Shown: positions 34,325-44,533 of the stretch, in pieces
How the letters are laid out: the number at the start of each line of letters is the position of its first letter
Numbering within the stretch: position 1 is the stretch's first letter
Origin: Blepharisma japonicum
Lineage: Eukaryota; Ciliophora; Heterotrichea; Heterotrichida; Blepharismidae
Assembly (NCBI GenBank): GCA_949751835.1
Contig: CATKHK010000043.1
Location: 62,001 to 126,000 of the forward strand
Length of the DNA stretch: 64,000 nucleotides
Direction of reading: 5' to 3'
Program-made: the position numbers and the translations under genes
The notes under the pieces: generated by a model
What the model saw: the letters and a program-made list of their open reading frames with translations, nothing else
The model's database searches: none
What the model was told of the DNA's origin: nothing

Positions 34325-36655
34325 TTAAGAATTGTACATATTAAAAGAAACTTCATCATACGGCTTTGGTTGCTCCTCTTGCTTATCAGTATCTAAATCT
34401 TCTTTTTCTTCATTGTTCTCTATTAATCTTGAGACCCTTATAGGCGAAAGCTTCCTTCTAGGCTGCATAGAAAGTTTCTCTCTTACATCATCATAAACTA
34501 TTGCAGAGTGATTTCTTGCCTCAATCATCTCATTTTCTAATGAATTTAATTTATTTTGAATATTTTTTAAGTATTCAAGCATTTCAGGTGGCTGAAATTT
34601 TTTATCTCTTTTTAAGTTTCTTTCTGACATTTCCATTGCTTTTTTCTGTTTATTTTCTGCAAAATCTTTGATTTCTTGCATAGATAATGCATTAAGACTA
34701 TTAGATCTTTTCGCCTTGATTATTTCTTTCATTTCAAATTTTGCCTTTATATTAGCTCTGTCTCTTGCATCTGCAATTTCGTGCATTTGTTTGAAAATTG
34801 TTGGAAATTCTTTTTCTATTAATCTGACTAGCTCTTTATTCATTATTAATACATCACAGTCAAGTCCAGCTTGAATTGTATATTTTCTATCTATCCCTCT
34901 TAGTACTTCAATATCTCCAAAATAAGATTCCGTTTGAATGCTCTTATAAATGATGCCATCTTTTTGTATATAATGTGCTCTGCCTTTGAGTAAAAAATAT
35001 ATTTCATCAGCATATTCGCCTTCACTATAAAATAATGATCCTTTCTCAAAAAAATTGTCTCTTAAAAATGGGACCACTAAAGACACAAAGGCTTCATCTC
35101 GATTAAAAAAGAAGGGCAGTTTTTTGGCAGCTCCTTTGTGCATTTCAATTGATATTTCATACCTTAAGTTTCGGGGAATTTCATTAAGAATATTTTGTTT
35201 TGCTATTAATGAGTATCCTGGGTTTTCAGATGAATATTTTAAAGCTTTTCTTAGTTTTTGCCTTAAATCAAGTCTGAGGTGTGCGTCTTTTGCAAACTCA
35301 TCAATTATTTCAAGCTTAGAGATTAATAGTTTTTCTTTAGTATCAAGACCCGCTAGCATTGAAGATAGTGATCCTACAGTAAAAGAGATAAAAAATAATG
35401 CAAACATCATCCAACCCATAGCTAATGATCTTTCTAAAACAGTTAATGCATTTATATCGCCATAACCAACTGTGCATAGAGTCGTCACTGCTCAATACAT
35501 AGACAGAGAATACTTAGCTGGCTGTGTGTAATCCACATATCCAAGCCTAACAACTCAGCTATTTGGATTATAATTATCCAATGCATAAGACATATACCAA
35601 AAACATGCCATAATATGAATAATCAAGCAAATTGCTCCAAATGTCTTTATTAGCCTTAATGCGCTTTGTTTTAGTCTTAGAAATTTTTGAATATTATCCA
35701 TAAATTCATTCTGCCCAACACTATCAGAAAAAATCCTCGAAATTTGAATAAGTCTAAATAGCCTAGGAAGTCTTAGCAGCCTAAGAAGATTACTATAACC
35801 TCTCATAGAATGGCTTGATTGCGCATATTTTGCAATAATCCCAAATGGCATGCATGATATACAATCAATAATCATCCAAGATTTCATATATCTCATAAAG
35901 ATTTTTCTTCTATCTGTAATAAAAGTCCCACTTTCATCATGGTATGCTGTAAAACAGGTGAAAATAATATCTACCCCAAATAAAATATTTACCGCAATAT
36001 CATCAATATAGAACCAAAACTCATTTTCGTAATTATCATTAAATGAAATATTGTAAGGCAATAGTGTTGCAGTATATATAAGTAAAAGAACAATTATAAG
36101 ATTCCAAATTGTTTTTGCTGGCTTACTGGGATCAAACATAAAAGGTGGAAGCTTTTCAATATGGTTGTCTTTTCTCTTCTGTAAAGCATAGTTTTCACTT
36201 TTTTTCACCAATGCTTCAATGTTTGTCTTCATTGAGTCCTGATGGAATAGACTTCCAGAAGTTCCATATAAATTAACTTCTGCACATATATGCTGTATCA
36301 GCAATTTTGTTCTCAATTTAAGTCTCGCTCTTTTTCAAACATCCAAATATTTTGAATTCACCACAGGAGTATTTCTCAGTTCCCTATTCTTTCTTTCCGT
36401 TGATGAAAGATCTTCAGAGTCAAATGTATCATTAGCTCTTTCATTAATAGTCAAAGGTGATATAGAGCTTGAGAATGAGGTAGCTTTGGAGAAAGGCCCT
36501 GTTTCAGTAAAAGCTAAGCGGGAAGATTTTAAGGTTTGCGTATGTCTTGTTGTGGTGGAAGAAGGCAGAAGTAAACTACTATCATTTATAGATCGGTTTT
36601 CAGTAATAGCGTGCTTTTGAAATATCCTCTTGAGGACCTAATTTAAGATTACCAT
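34325..36655 (-). CDS. CNBD-type voltage-gated potassium channel (copy 2)
   Basis: The protein is 771 aa after removal of a 15-nt intron at 36638-36652. It aligns over its whole length with copy 1: the same S1, an arginine-rich S4 (LLRLLRLPRLFRLIQISRIF), the TVGYGD filter, C-linker, CNBD (EKGSLFYSEGEYADEIYFL, SYFGDIEVLRGIDRKYTI) and a C-terminal coiled segment ending near SPIRVSRLIE. The N-terminal 100 residues have diverged most. Both genes point the same way, as expected for a tandem duplication. Ciliates depend on K+ channels to shape the membrane potential that controls ciliary beating; that role is inferred here. Confidence 0.92.
36638..36652 (-). other. 15-nt intron directly after the start codon
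   Basis: GTAATCTTAAATTAG follows ATG at 36653-36655 and precedes GTC CTC AAG AGG. It contains TAA and TAG. Aligned with the 16-nt intron of copy 1. Confidence 0.85.
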
Positions 36656-37078
36656 AACTCTTATCTTATGTAAGTTAAATGGTCATTGCTCAAATTGTCC
36701 AATCACTGGCTTTAAATGTGAATTTACAGCTTAGAATATTTTTAGAAATATGAAGATCAGACCATAATTGTGATTTATTTTATAATTTGTTTGATTATTT
36801 GCTTGTTGGTCTTTTATATGTTAATCTTTTTAGGCTAATGATGCTATATATTTTACTTAAATATTTGTTGACACATTAAGGTCAATAAAAAAATTTATAC
36901 AAAAACTAAGACAAAAGTTTGGAAAATCAATAATTTAAGCTTTATTTTTTGGAAATGGTATTTTTCAATAAAGCAGCCACGCTGAATCTATCATTTTATT
37001 TTAGGAATAATATTCTTTATGTCAGAATTTCAATTAATATGGTATAAAAATAAATAACATTTAAAATTATATCTATTA
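36656..37078. other. Intergenic, nothing seen
   Basis: This 423-nt AT-rich gap lies upstream of channel copy 2 and downstream of the Wee1-like gene. Confidence 0.5.
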
Positions 37079-38416
37079 TTACACTGAGCACTTCCTCTTC
37101 GCGGTTCTAGAATTTGATTCCTCAATTTGTTTTTCCAAGCCTTTAATTACATCTTTTAGTCTTCTTATCTCTTTTTCCTTCTCAGAAATTAAAATTGTTT
37201 CTAAAAGTTCTGCAGCGCTTGGCCTCTCATATAAATCCTTGCTCATCATTTTTTTTACACAAATTTTTAGCTCCTCAGAAAAGTCTCCTTTAAAGTCTAA
37301 ATCCCCATTTCTAATCGAATGCCACTCTGGGCCATTAATAGGCAGCGTTTTTCCTCTCATAAGCTCATAAATAGTAGCTCCTAATGAAAAAATATCAGCT
37401 TTCGATAAATCTGGAATGCTTTCAGGATTTTCTGAAACATTTGCTAATACTTCAGGGGCTAAATATCTTGCGTCGCCTTCAGGAATTTCTCCAGTCAAAT
37501 TCGTAGTGACTCTTGCTAGTCCTAAATCAGCTAATTTAAATTTTCCTGAAAAACTGTATAAAATATTTTCTGATTTAATGTCCATATGAATAATATTATT
37601 TGCATGTAATTTCTTTAATCCCTTGCAGATATCTCTCATGATTTTTCTTATCAAACTTTCCGTTACAGGAGGATTTCTTTCTACATATCTTGTCAGCGAG
37701 CAATCACATAATTCCATACAAATATAAAGATAATCTTTTTCAATCCAAACCGAGTAATATCTGATGATATATGTATTATCTTCGCACATCGAACTTTGTG
37801 CCAACGCATAGGCTTCTTGCAGAGCTTCATTTCTAGACGCTTTATTCCTTGGGTTTGTTTTTATCTGTTTTACTGCATAATAAAGCCCATCGATTTTATT
37901 CAAGCATTTATAAACAGCCCCAAAATTTCCGCTGCCTAAAATATTTAACTGTACAAAATCATGCTCATACCTGCAGACTTCTAAATCGTCCTCCAAAATA
38001 CTGTTTCTATGGGATAAAGGTGGGGAATACATAGGATCGTCAATTTTAAAGACTGGTAAATCATAGTCTAAATTTTCTTTGGATTTGAAAATTTGAAATT
38101 CAAAGCTGTTCATTCGGGATAAGGTTAGCTCAGCTTTTGGGAAAGGGGTTTGGAAAAATATAAGCTTTTTGTCAATGCTTAGAGCAGGTGTAAGAGGGGT
38201 GCAAGGGGTCGAATGGCCCGATGAAAATTTCCCATCAAAAAGCTTGTCCGCCAACCTCCATCTTTCGTAATAGGAATTTCTTGGAATAGTAAGAGGGTCT
38301 GGGCGGATTGAATCTAAGGTAGACACAGTCTGACAATTTTGGTTAGAATCCCTCAGAAGAGAATTAAGTAAAACTTCTCTACATTGTTTAAGCTTAGAGG
38401 TTCTGTTGTCTTCCAT
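37079..38416 (-). CDS. Wee1-like cell-cycle kinase
   Basis: The protein is 445 aa with no TGA codons. The N-terminal 140 residues are disordered with Ser/Thr-Pro sites. The kinase domain starts near residue 160 (GSGNFGAVYKC) with YAVKQIK, a HMDIKSENILY catalytic loop, DLGLAR (DLG instead of DFG) and EGDARYLAPEVL. The GDARYLA/DLG combination, with Leu/Met-Asp-Ile-Lys in the loop, is diagnostic of Wee1/Myt1 kinases, which phosphorylate CDK1 on Tyr15 or Thr14 to hold back mitosis. The C-terminus is a short coiled coil (KEIRRLKDVIKGLEKQ). No transmembrane segment is visible, so Wee1 is more likely than Myt1. Confidence 0.88.
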   Translation of the reverse strand: MEDNRTSKLKQCREVLLNSLLRDSNQNCQTVSTLDSIRPDPLTIPRNSYYERWRLADKLFDGKFSSGHSTPCTPLTPALSIDKKLIFFQTPFPKAELTLSRMNSFEFQIFKSKENLDYDLPVFKIDDPMYSPPLSHRNSILEDDLEVCRYEHDFVQLNILGSGNFGAVYKCLNKIDGLYYAVKQIKTNPRNKASRNEALQEAYALAQSSMCEDNTYIIRYYSVWIEKDYLYICMELCDCSLTRYVERNPPVTESLIRKIMRDICKGLKKLHANNIIHMDIKSENILYSFSGKFKLADLGLARVTTNLTGEIPEGDARYLAPEVLANVSENPESIPDLSKADIFSLGATIYELMRGKTLPINGPEWHSIRNGDLDFKGDFSEELKICVKKMMSKDLYERPSAAELLETILISEKEKEIRRLKDVIKGLEKQIEESNSRTAKRKCSV

Positions 38417-38577
38417 TATTTTTTAAATCAATTTCCGCCAAATTTACATATAGGTTTCATTATATAGGATTCAATTAAGCTATATTTTATTTAACTTAAA
38501 ATATTTTATTCAGCTTAAAATATTTTATTAATTTTTTAACTATAAAATTAGAAATAATCTTTAAGAACTAGCAAGAA

Positions 38578-39780
38578 ATGCACAGTAATGCTTAGCCAGA
38601 ATATCGTCTAATATCTAAAAAAGGAGAAGGAACTTTTTCAGAAGTTTTAAAAGCACAAAGTATTAAAACTGGCAAATATGTTGCCATCAAATGCATGAAA
38701 AATCATTTTAACAGTCTTGAACAAGTCAACAATTTAAGAGAAATTCAAGCTTTAAGACGCTTGTCTCCTCATCCTCATATAGTAAAACTCCTTGAAATTC
38801 TTTAGTAATTTCTAGCTAGCGATGAACCAACAGGAAGACTTGGGCTTGTTTTTGAATTAATGGACCTGAATCTTTATGAGTGGATTCGTGGACGACGACA
38901 TTATATTCCAGAAAACAAAATTAAATATCATATGTATCAACTACTAAAGTCAATTGATCATATGCATCGCAATGGCATATTCCATAGAGACATCAAGCCA
39001 GAAAATGTACTTTTAATTGACGATGTGCTGAAACTTGCAGATTTTGGTTCATGTAGAGGAATCTATAGCAAGCAGCCTTATACAGAATATATAAGCACCA
39101 GATGGTATAGGCCTCCAGAATGCTTACTGACTGATGGCTACTACAATTTCAAAATGGATATCTGGGGTGTAGGCTGTGTTTTCTTTGAAGTTTTAGCTTT
39201 ATTTCCTTTGTTCCCAGGGAACAATGAGATGGACCAAATAGATAAAATCCACAAAATCCTTGGAATGCCTCCAACAGAATTAATCTCTGATTTTCAAAGT
39301 AAAGCGAAAGAAATTGATTTTAGTTTTCCTCATCGTGAGGGTACTGGAATTGATAAATTAATACCTCAAGTAACTCCATTAGCAAAGGATTTAATTTCAA
39401 AACTATTAACTTATAGCGCAGAAGAAAGGATTTCAGCCCGGCAAGCACTGAAACACCCATATTTTAAGGATATAAGAGATCAAGAGCAGCCTTCAAGAGT
39501 AACAATCTCTCCAACAAGCTTAAGAACTCCTGAAGGGGATAGTGCTGCAGGAGACGGGACGGAGAATTCAGATGGCCCCATTTTGCCACCACTGAAAGGG
39601 CCTGTTGTAGCTTTACCAAAAATAAAGAAAAAATCTGAGGTGAAATTGAATAACCAAAAGTCAATTAAAAGCATATCAATTGACCAAAAAGTCAGCCCAT
39701 TCAATAAGAAGCCAATAGAAGTTAAAAAGAACTATGTATCGCCTTACAGAAAAAGCATATATAAAGGCGGCGCTTATTAA
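38578..39780 (+). CDS. MOK/RCK-family MAP-kinase-like kinase
   Basis: The protein is 390 aa after removing introns 38585-38599 and 38805-38819. The restored N-terminus MHKYRLISKKGEGTFSEV and HFNSLEQVNNLREIQALRR closely matches MOK (RAGE1). The catalytic loop is HRDIKPENVLL, and the activation loop holds the TEY dual-phosphorylation motif (PYTEYISTRWYRPPE). Residues 295-390 are basic and disordered. RCK kinases (MOK, MAK, ICK) regulate cilium length and IFT turnaround; with IFT80 and IFT22 in the same window a ciliary role is likely. The first exon is only 7 nt. It is divergent from the Wee1-like gene with a 161-nt shared promoter. Confidence 0.92.
38585..38599 (+). other. 15-nt intron after a 7-nt first exon
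   Basis: GTAATGCTTAGCCAG interrupts codon 3; in-frame TAG removed by splicing restores MHKYRLISKKGEG. Confidence 0.88.
38805..38819 (+). other. 15-nt intron in MOK-like gene
   Basis: GTAATTTCTAGCTAG contains stops; its removal yields LLEILYDEPTGRLGLVFELMD across the junction, matching kinase subdomain V. Confidence 0.92.
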
Positions 39781-39811
39781 TTCTGAAAAAATAATCTAAG
39801 AGATCTTTAAA

Positions 39812-40699
39812 TTAGAAACTCTGGCTGCTTAGCCATTCTAAGAAGTTATGGCTTGGCGTGTATCCATAAAGGTCTCTAAGCCTTTTGGATACCATTTGTT
39901 GGTTTTGTGTATGAGCCACCGGGAATATTCCATATGTTTCTCTAATACTCCAAGGCTCGCTGACTCTTTCTACATCTTGTACATTGATAGATTGAGACAA
40001 TCTTTCAATAATAGTTTCAAGAGTCACTGATTCTGGCTCCGATGCATAAAACAGCCCAGTAGCTTTATTCTCGACAAGAATCCTATACATATCTGCAAGG
40101 TCTTCATAATGAATAAAACAAATATGTGGGTTTCCGCTGACAGCGATAATTTTATTATTCTTTTTGCAAGCCAAAATTCAGTCTTCTACAAAGCTTTTTC
40201 CATAGACCCAGACAGGTCTGATAACTGCTGCACGTAGGTTTCCACAGGTTGCATTGCAAACTTTTCTTTCTAAAATCGGTCTAAATGCAAACGTAGGAAG
40301 ACATTGTGAGGTGTCGTCATGGTCTTCGTCAATAATTCCATTGGTATTGCCATTAATGACACATCCAGATGTAGAAAGAAGGGAAACTGGCTTTGTTTCT
40401 GCTGTTTTTCGAGCTCCAGCGATCATAGCGTTGGTTATGATATGTTCGGATTTTATCCCGTCTTCACTAAAGGTGAAGGCTGTATGGATTATTGCGTCAA
40501 ATCCTTCACAAAGGTCGGCTATTTGATGGGCTGTTTCTGGATTTATAGTAAAAATGAGAGGAATGCCACCTTTATTAGAGATTTCTGAAGCTTTTGCTTC
40601 AGATCTTACAATGCATGTGACTTCATGGCCGTGGGCAATCAAGTTTTCTAATACAGCGCTTCCAATAGAACCTGTTGCTCCAGTCAAAAATATCCTCAT
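39812..40699 (-). CDS. NAD(P)-binding atypical SDR / epimerase-like protein
   Basis: The protein is 295 aa, joined by a TGA Trp at 40178 (FVEDWILACKK). The N-terminus MRIFLTGATGSIGSAVLENL is a Rossmann fold with the TGATGxxG dinucleotide-binding motif, followed by IIHTAFTFSED (the HxA strand of extended SDRs), LLSTSGCVING (active-site Ser region) and PVWVYGKS. The usual YxxxK pair is not evident (FRPILERK at the expected place), so it may be an atypical SDR used as a sensor or with altered chemistry. Substrate unknown. It converges with the MOK-like gene. Confidence 0.8.
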
Positions 40700-40831
40700 T
40701 TTTATATCTGGGGAAGAAATAGTTATTTTTAAAACGCTTATATTTAATATTTACATTGCTAAAAGCGCAAAGGCAGTTTTCTTAATTTTTAATTTAATTC
40801 TTAAGTCAAAATATTTAAAGATGGTTTACAA

Positions 40832-41152
40832 TTAGGAATGCGCTGTTATGTCTTGGTATATAAACTTCGCGATCTTCAAATGGGTTGCAGCCCTACACGG
40901 AGATGAGCTCGGAGACACAGGGGACAAGCCTTCAGTTTCTCTAATAAATGAAGCCAATCCTAAAACACCGTCCAGGTCTTTTGGAGCAGATCTGATTTTC
41001 AATCTTTTTTGTTTTTGTCGATAATGCTTTACGCTTATTTTGGCTATTCTATAATGGACAGTCCCATAGATATCTTGTAAGTCTTTAAGGATGTCGTTTG
41101 GGCTGAACTTGACTCTGTCTGACTTGCGTGAAAACGTTGCTAATTTTTTCAT
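40832..41152 (-). CDS. Hypothetical basic protein, 106 aa
   Basis: A complete small frame of basic, helix-prone residues (RVKFSPNDILKDLQDIYG, YRIAKISVKHYRQKQKRLKIR). No family is recognised, and no membrane segment or signal peptide is visible. The coding quality seems good: there are no in-frame stops and the residue make-up looks globular. It sits 132 nt upstream (in transcript direction the end faces) of the SDR start. A nucleic-acid-binding or cytoskeletal role would fit the charge but is not supported further. Confidence 0.55.
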   Translation of the reverse strand: MKKLATFSRKSDRVKFSPNDILKDLQDIYGTVHYRIAKISVKHYRQKQKRLKIRSAPKDLDGVLGLASFIRETEGLSPVSPSSSPCRAATHLKIAKFIYQDITAHS

Positions 41153-41638
41153 GCTTTAAATTAATTTTAATTTCATAGAAATGAGTGAAGATTTAATATG
41201 AATTTGCTAACTTTGATAGGAAATAATGATTATTAATTTTCAAAGTGGTTGATTCAAATAATATGAAAAATGGAATTGGAAGTTCATAAGGAACTTGGGA
41301 AAATAATTTTGTGAAAGACTTTTGGAGTGGAAAATTGATTTTAGGTTGTGTTTAATCATTAGAATTTTTCGAATTTTTATTATTTCAGCAGAAATATTGT
41401 CAGCATAAATATTTCGTTTTTACAAAAAGCCTAGAAAGCATCTTTAAATACTCAAGATTTATAATTTTATTTATTTGAGAGGCTATTAACTATAAGTAGA
41501 AATATCCTTAATTTTCATAGATAAAATTAGAGATATTAAAATTTTGAATAGCTAAGCAGCAGTGTAATAAATAAACACAAAATAATCTCACTTATAATCT
41601 GTGAAGACCTTATTTATCAATTCTTAATTCTTTACATC
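41153..41638. other. Intergenic, nothing seen
   Basis: A 486-nt AT-rich gap. The longest open stretches are about 24 codons and look non-coding. Confidence 0.5.
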
Positions 41639-42136
41639 TTACACTAATTCAATATTTTCAATATCTCTAGTTACCTGAAGCAGATTTTCCAAAATTTCTT
41701 TAAGCTCTTGCTTTTCTTTTTCTTTTTCACTAATTTGATCTCTTAGTCTTAATTTAATTTCTACTAAACACTGTAAAGGCCTCATTCAATAAATCAATTG
41801 ATAAAAATTTAAGATGATTTGTTCATAATCTTTGAATTTTCCTGGAGCGTCCATAGGGGATTCTGCAAGAGTTTTGATTAAATTCATAGCAGATTGGTTT
41901 AATGTATACTCCAGTCTTAAAAGTGTTTCTTTATTAAAAGTCGATGGATCTTGCAGCTCAGTCTCAGGGATCATTTGGACAAAATTTTCTGCTTCAATTC
42001 TTAATGGGGTTTCTCTTGTAGTAAAAACCCTACCAAACATAGAAAATTCGCCTTCAGTAGGTGGGTTAGGAGGAGTTTTTAAACCTCGCTTATACCAAAA
42101 AGGAGGTGGTGGGAAAGCTGCATTATTTTGATCCAT
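41639..42136 (-). CDS. MED7: Mediator complex subunit 7
   Basis: The protein is 165 aa; ATG at 42136 is preferred to upstream non-ATG codons. The frame passes a TGA Trp at 41786 and ends at TAA 41639. Diagnostic MED7 features: a Pro-rich N-terminus AAFPPPPFWYKRG, a helix LLRLEYTLNQSAMNLIKTLAESP, and the segment IILNFYQLIYWMRPLQCLVEIKLRL, corresponding to the N-x-x-H-L-I-N-x-x-R-P-H-Q-A-R motif of MED7. A C-terminal coiled coil follows (KEKEKQELKEILENLLQV). MED7 pairs with MED21 in the middle module of Mediator, linking transcription factors to RNA polymerase II. Confidence 0.85.
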
Positions 42137-42391
42137 TTTGATTATATTTAGCAAATGCTAATTCTCATATGATGCATTTATATGGTCTCCTATATTTTTC
42201 TCTAAATTTTAATAACTAAAAAAATTATCTATTTAATTATTTCTTTTTCCGCTAAATTCTTCTATTAAATATGCTTAAATTCAATTAATCCATATAAATG
42301 GCAACATCTCTTAAAATATTTTTTCCTCACAAGATGATAAGGCTTTCATAAGTTACACTAAATTTTCATAAAAATCTATTACATTTTATTA

Positions 42392-43522
42392 ATGACTGAG
42401 GAAACGAAGCACACAAAAGGTATCATACGCTTGAATGCTTTTTTATGAGAAGAAATCAGCACACTTGGCCCAATCCCTACACGAAGATCCAACCACACAG
42501 CTATTTGCTGAAGAGACTCCTTATTGATTTTCGGAGGCAAAAACTTGTCTGATGGCCAATTTAATGATTTGTGGCTTTTTAGAATAAAACCGCACAGCCC
42601 AGACGAAGAAAGATGAATAAAACTGGGCATTGTGAATGGACCTCCACCTATTTGCCGCCATAGCGTTGTTTTATATAACCAATGCATGTATATTTTTGGT
42701 GGAATTATAAATGATGAATCCAGCAACAATTTATATGCACTGAATTTTGAATCTATGCAATGAAATTTGTTAGAAACTTTAAACAGTCCTAATCCCATTG
42801 ATTCTCACACTGCATGCTTATTTAATAATCAAATGATTATATTTGGAGGATTTATTGAAGGAAATCGAGTCAATGATTTGTATGTCATGAACCTCGACAC
42901 CTTGGAATGAACAAAACAACACAATAGAAACTCTCCCAGCCCAAGATCCAATCACAGTGCCTGCATCCACAGCGATTTTATGTATATTTTTGGAGGTTTT
43001 GATGATGAATTTTACAGCGACTTATGAAAACTTGACCTAAATACTTATGACTGATTTCCAATAACCCCCAAAAATGATCCACCAGTAGGCAGAAGTGGCC
43101 ATAGCGCTATTACATATAAAAATAGAATTCTTGTATTTGGCGGCATGAAAGATGTCGGACATGAGACCAATGAGCTATTTTGTTATGATATTATCAAAAA
43201 TAAATGGCTATTGCTTTGTGAAGAAGATAACTCAGAAGAAATGAGCAGAATTTCATATGCTGCGTCAGTATTTCCTAGAAGAAGATCAAAACAGATTAAA
43301 AAGAGAAACAGCTCCAATGATAGACCTGATACAAAGCCAAGCTTGTTCAGCAGCAGTAGCTGAGGAGGATATAATGCGAAGTTTGGTAGGAAAGGATGTG
43401 CAGCGCCCCCTGCAAGAGATGGGCATACAGCTGTAATAATGGATGAGCAAATGTATATTTTTGGTGGAGATAGACATCAGATTTCTTTTAATGACTTATA
43501 TGTGCTTGCACTTGAAAGCTAG
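42392..43522 (+). CDS. Kelch-repeat protein
   Basis: The protein is 376 aa, read through eight or so TGA Trp codons, many of them at the conserved kelch Trp. Repeats are clear: SNHTAICWRDSLLIFGGKN, CRHSVVLYNQCMYIFGG, HTACLFNNQMIIFGG, SNHSACIHSDFMYIFGG, SGHSAITYKNRILVFGG and DGHTAVIMDEQMYIFGG, six blades of a beta propeller. A basic loop (RRRSKQIKKRNSS) is inserted before the last blade. Kelch propellers are protein-interaction platforms; no BTB or other domain is attached. The standard code would break this gene into pieces, so it is easily missed. Its TAG stop lies only a few bases from a duplicated pseudogene fragment. Confidence 0.9.
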
Positions 43523-43526
43523 TTGT

Positions 43527-43844
43527 GATATATTATTCAAGTATTTTAAAAATTAATGATGTTTTATGATTAGAGATCTATTTCTTCTTCATTTAAGTTG
43601 TCGTTGTCTGGGTCATTTCGTGAAGTCTTTTGAGGATAAATTCCAGGGCTTGCAACGTTTCTGACATCTTGGATTTCGTATTCAAGCCGCTTCTTGGTTT
43701 TTTTTAATAGGAAATAAGTAATTAGCCCAAATGTGGCTGTTAGTGCTAGGAGAGCAAGAAGTACCCAAATCAGAACCGTTTAAAAATGTTAGCCTTGCTT
43801 CTACTTTTTCTAAAATTTGATGGTTATTGGATACTGATATTCTA
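43527..43844 (-). pseudogene. Duplicated 3' fragment of the PPC-domain membrane protein gene
   Basis: About 320 nt closely match 49023-49344, the end of the gene at 49066-51057, covering the transmembrane segment, cytoplasmic tail and 3' flank. The tail codons (LEYEIQDVRNVASP, NEEEIDL region) are still recognisable, but small changes in the membrane-segment part shift the frame and the signal peptide and ectodomain are absent. It cannot encode a functional protein alone. The high similarity suggests a recent copy. It marks the left edge of the amplified region. Confidence 0.85.
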
Positions 43845-43929
43845 CTTTGTTTTTTTTGCGGTGGAGGGTTTGCTGCTTGGCAAGTCTGCAAGCTTGGCTT
43901 CAAAAACATTTTCATCTTAAGCAGCTATT

Positions 43930-44040
43930 ATTCCTTAAAAATTCTTTGCAAATACTTGTGTGATAAAGATTTCTTAAAACAGTTCTAATTTTTAATTATC
44001 TTAAATAATCTTACTTATTTTTCATTTATAGTTTTTTAAT
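43930..44040 (-). pseudogene. Decayed fragment of the HExxH metallopeptidase-like gene
   Basis: About 105 nt resemble 45315-45425 of the intact gene (the segment encoding ICKIIQDNRKLEEFLKNL), with several substitutions and in-frame stops. This indicates a third, largely deleted copy to the left of the two intact genes. The similarity is lower than between the intact copies, so it is older or decays freely. Confidence 0.65.
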
Positions 44041-44112
44041 TTTATAACGATAAAATGGTGAAGTAGTGCCTGAAATCTTGGAATTGTGCGAGTTACCCAG
44101 GAAAAATCCATA

Positions 44113-44533
44113 GCGATTTCAAAATAATACAATTTTATACTTTTAATTGAAGAATTAAGCCCATTTCTGTTTGATAATCTTAATGAGCTAAAAAACAGAA
44201 GATTTTCCAAACAACAATTTGGGTATAGAAGAGCAAGAAAATGTAGGATTGTTTAGATATACTGTGTCTCAGCTTAGAAGGTTGCTAATGTTGCAATTGA
44301 GATGGTTTAAAGGCCAGGGATGAGCTGTAGTAGTTATAAAATAGTTTCTACTTTAAGCTTCATCAAGAAGCTATTTACTGTGCAACTAAAGATTATCTAT
44401 TATAGCTATTAAATTCAAAGAATTTATATAAATTTCATCTTATATATCAACTAAACTTATTGTATTTAGATGCTTTCTAATTAACCAGAATTCTCTATTA
44501 TAAACTACATTTTAAGCATTACTAACGTGCATT
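44113..44533. repeat. 3'-flank repeat, copy A
   Basis: Matches 46582-47004 along nearly the whole length, with small indels. It lies just past the stop of metallopeptidase-like copy A and includes the ~170-nt short repeat (44113-44283). No gene of its own was recognised. Confidence 0.8.

Noticed and set aside
42379-42798. 139-codon minus-strand frame
   Set aside because: Overlaps the kelch gene, which has six clear repeats in the other strand once TGA is read as Trp.
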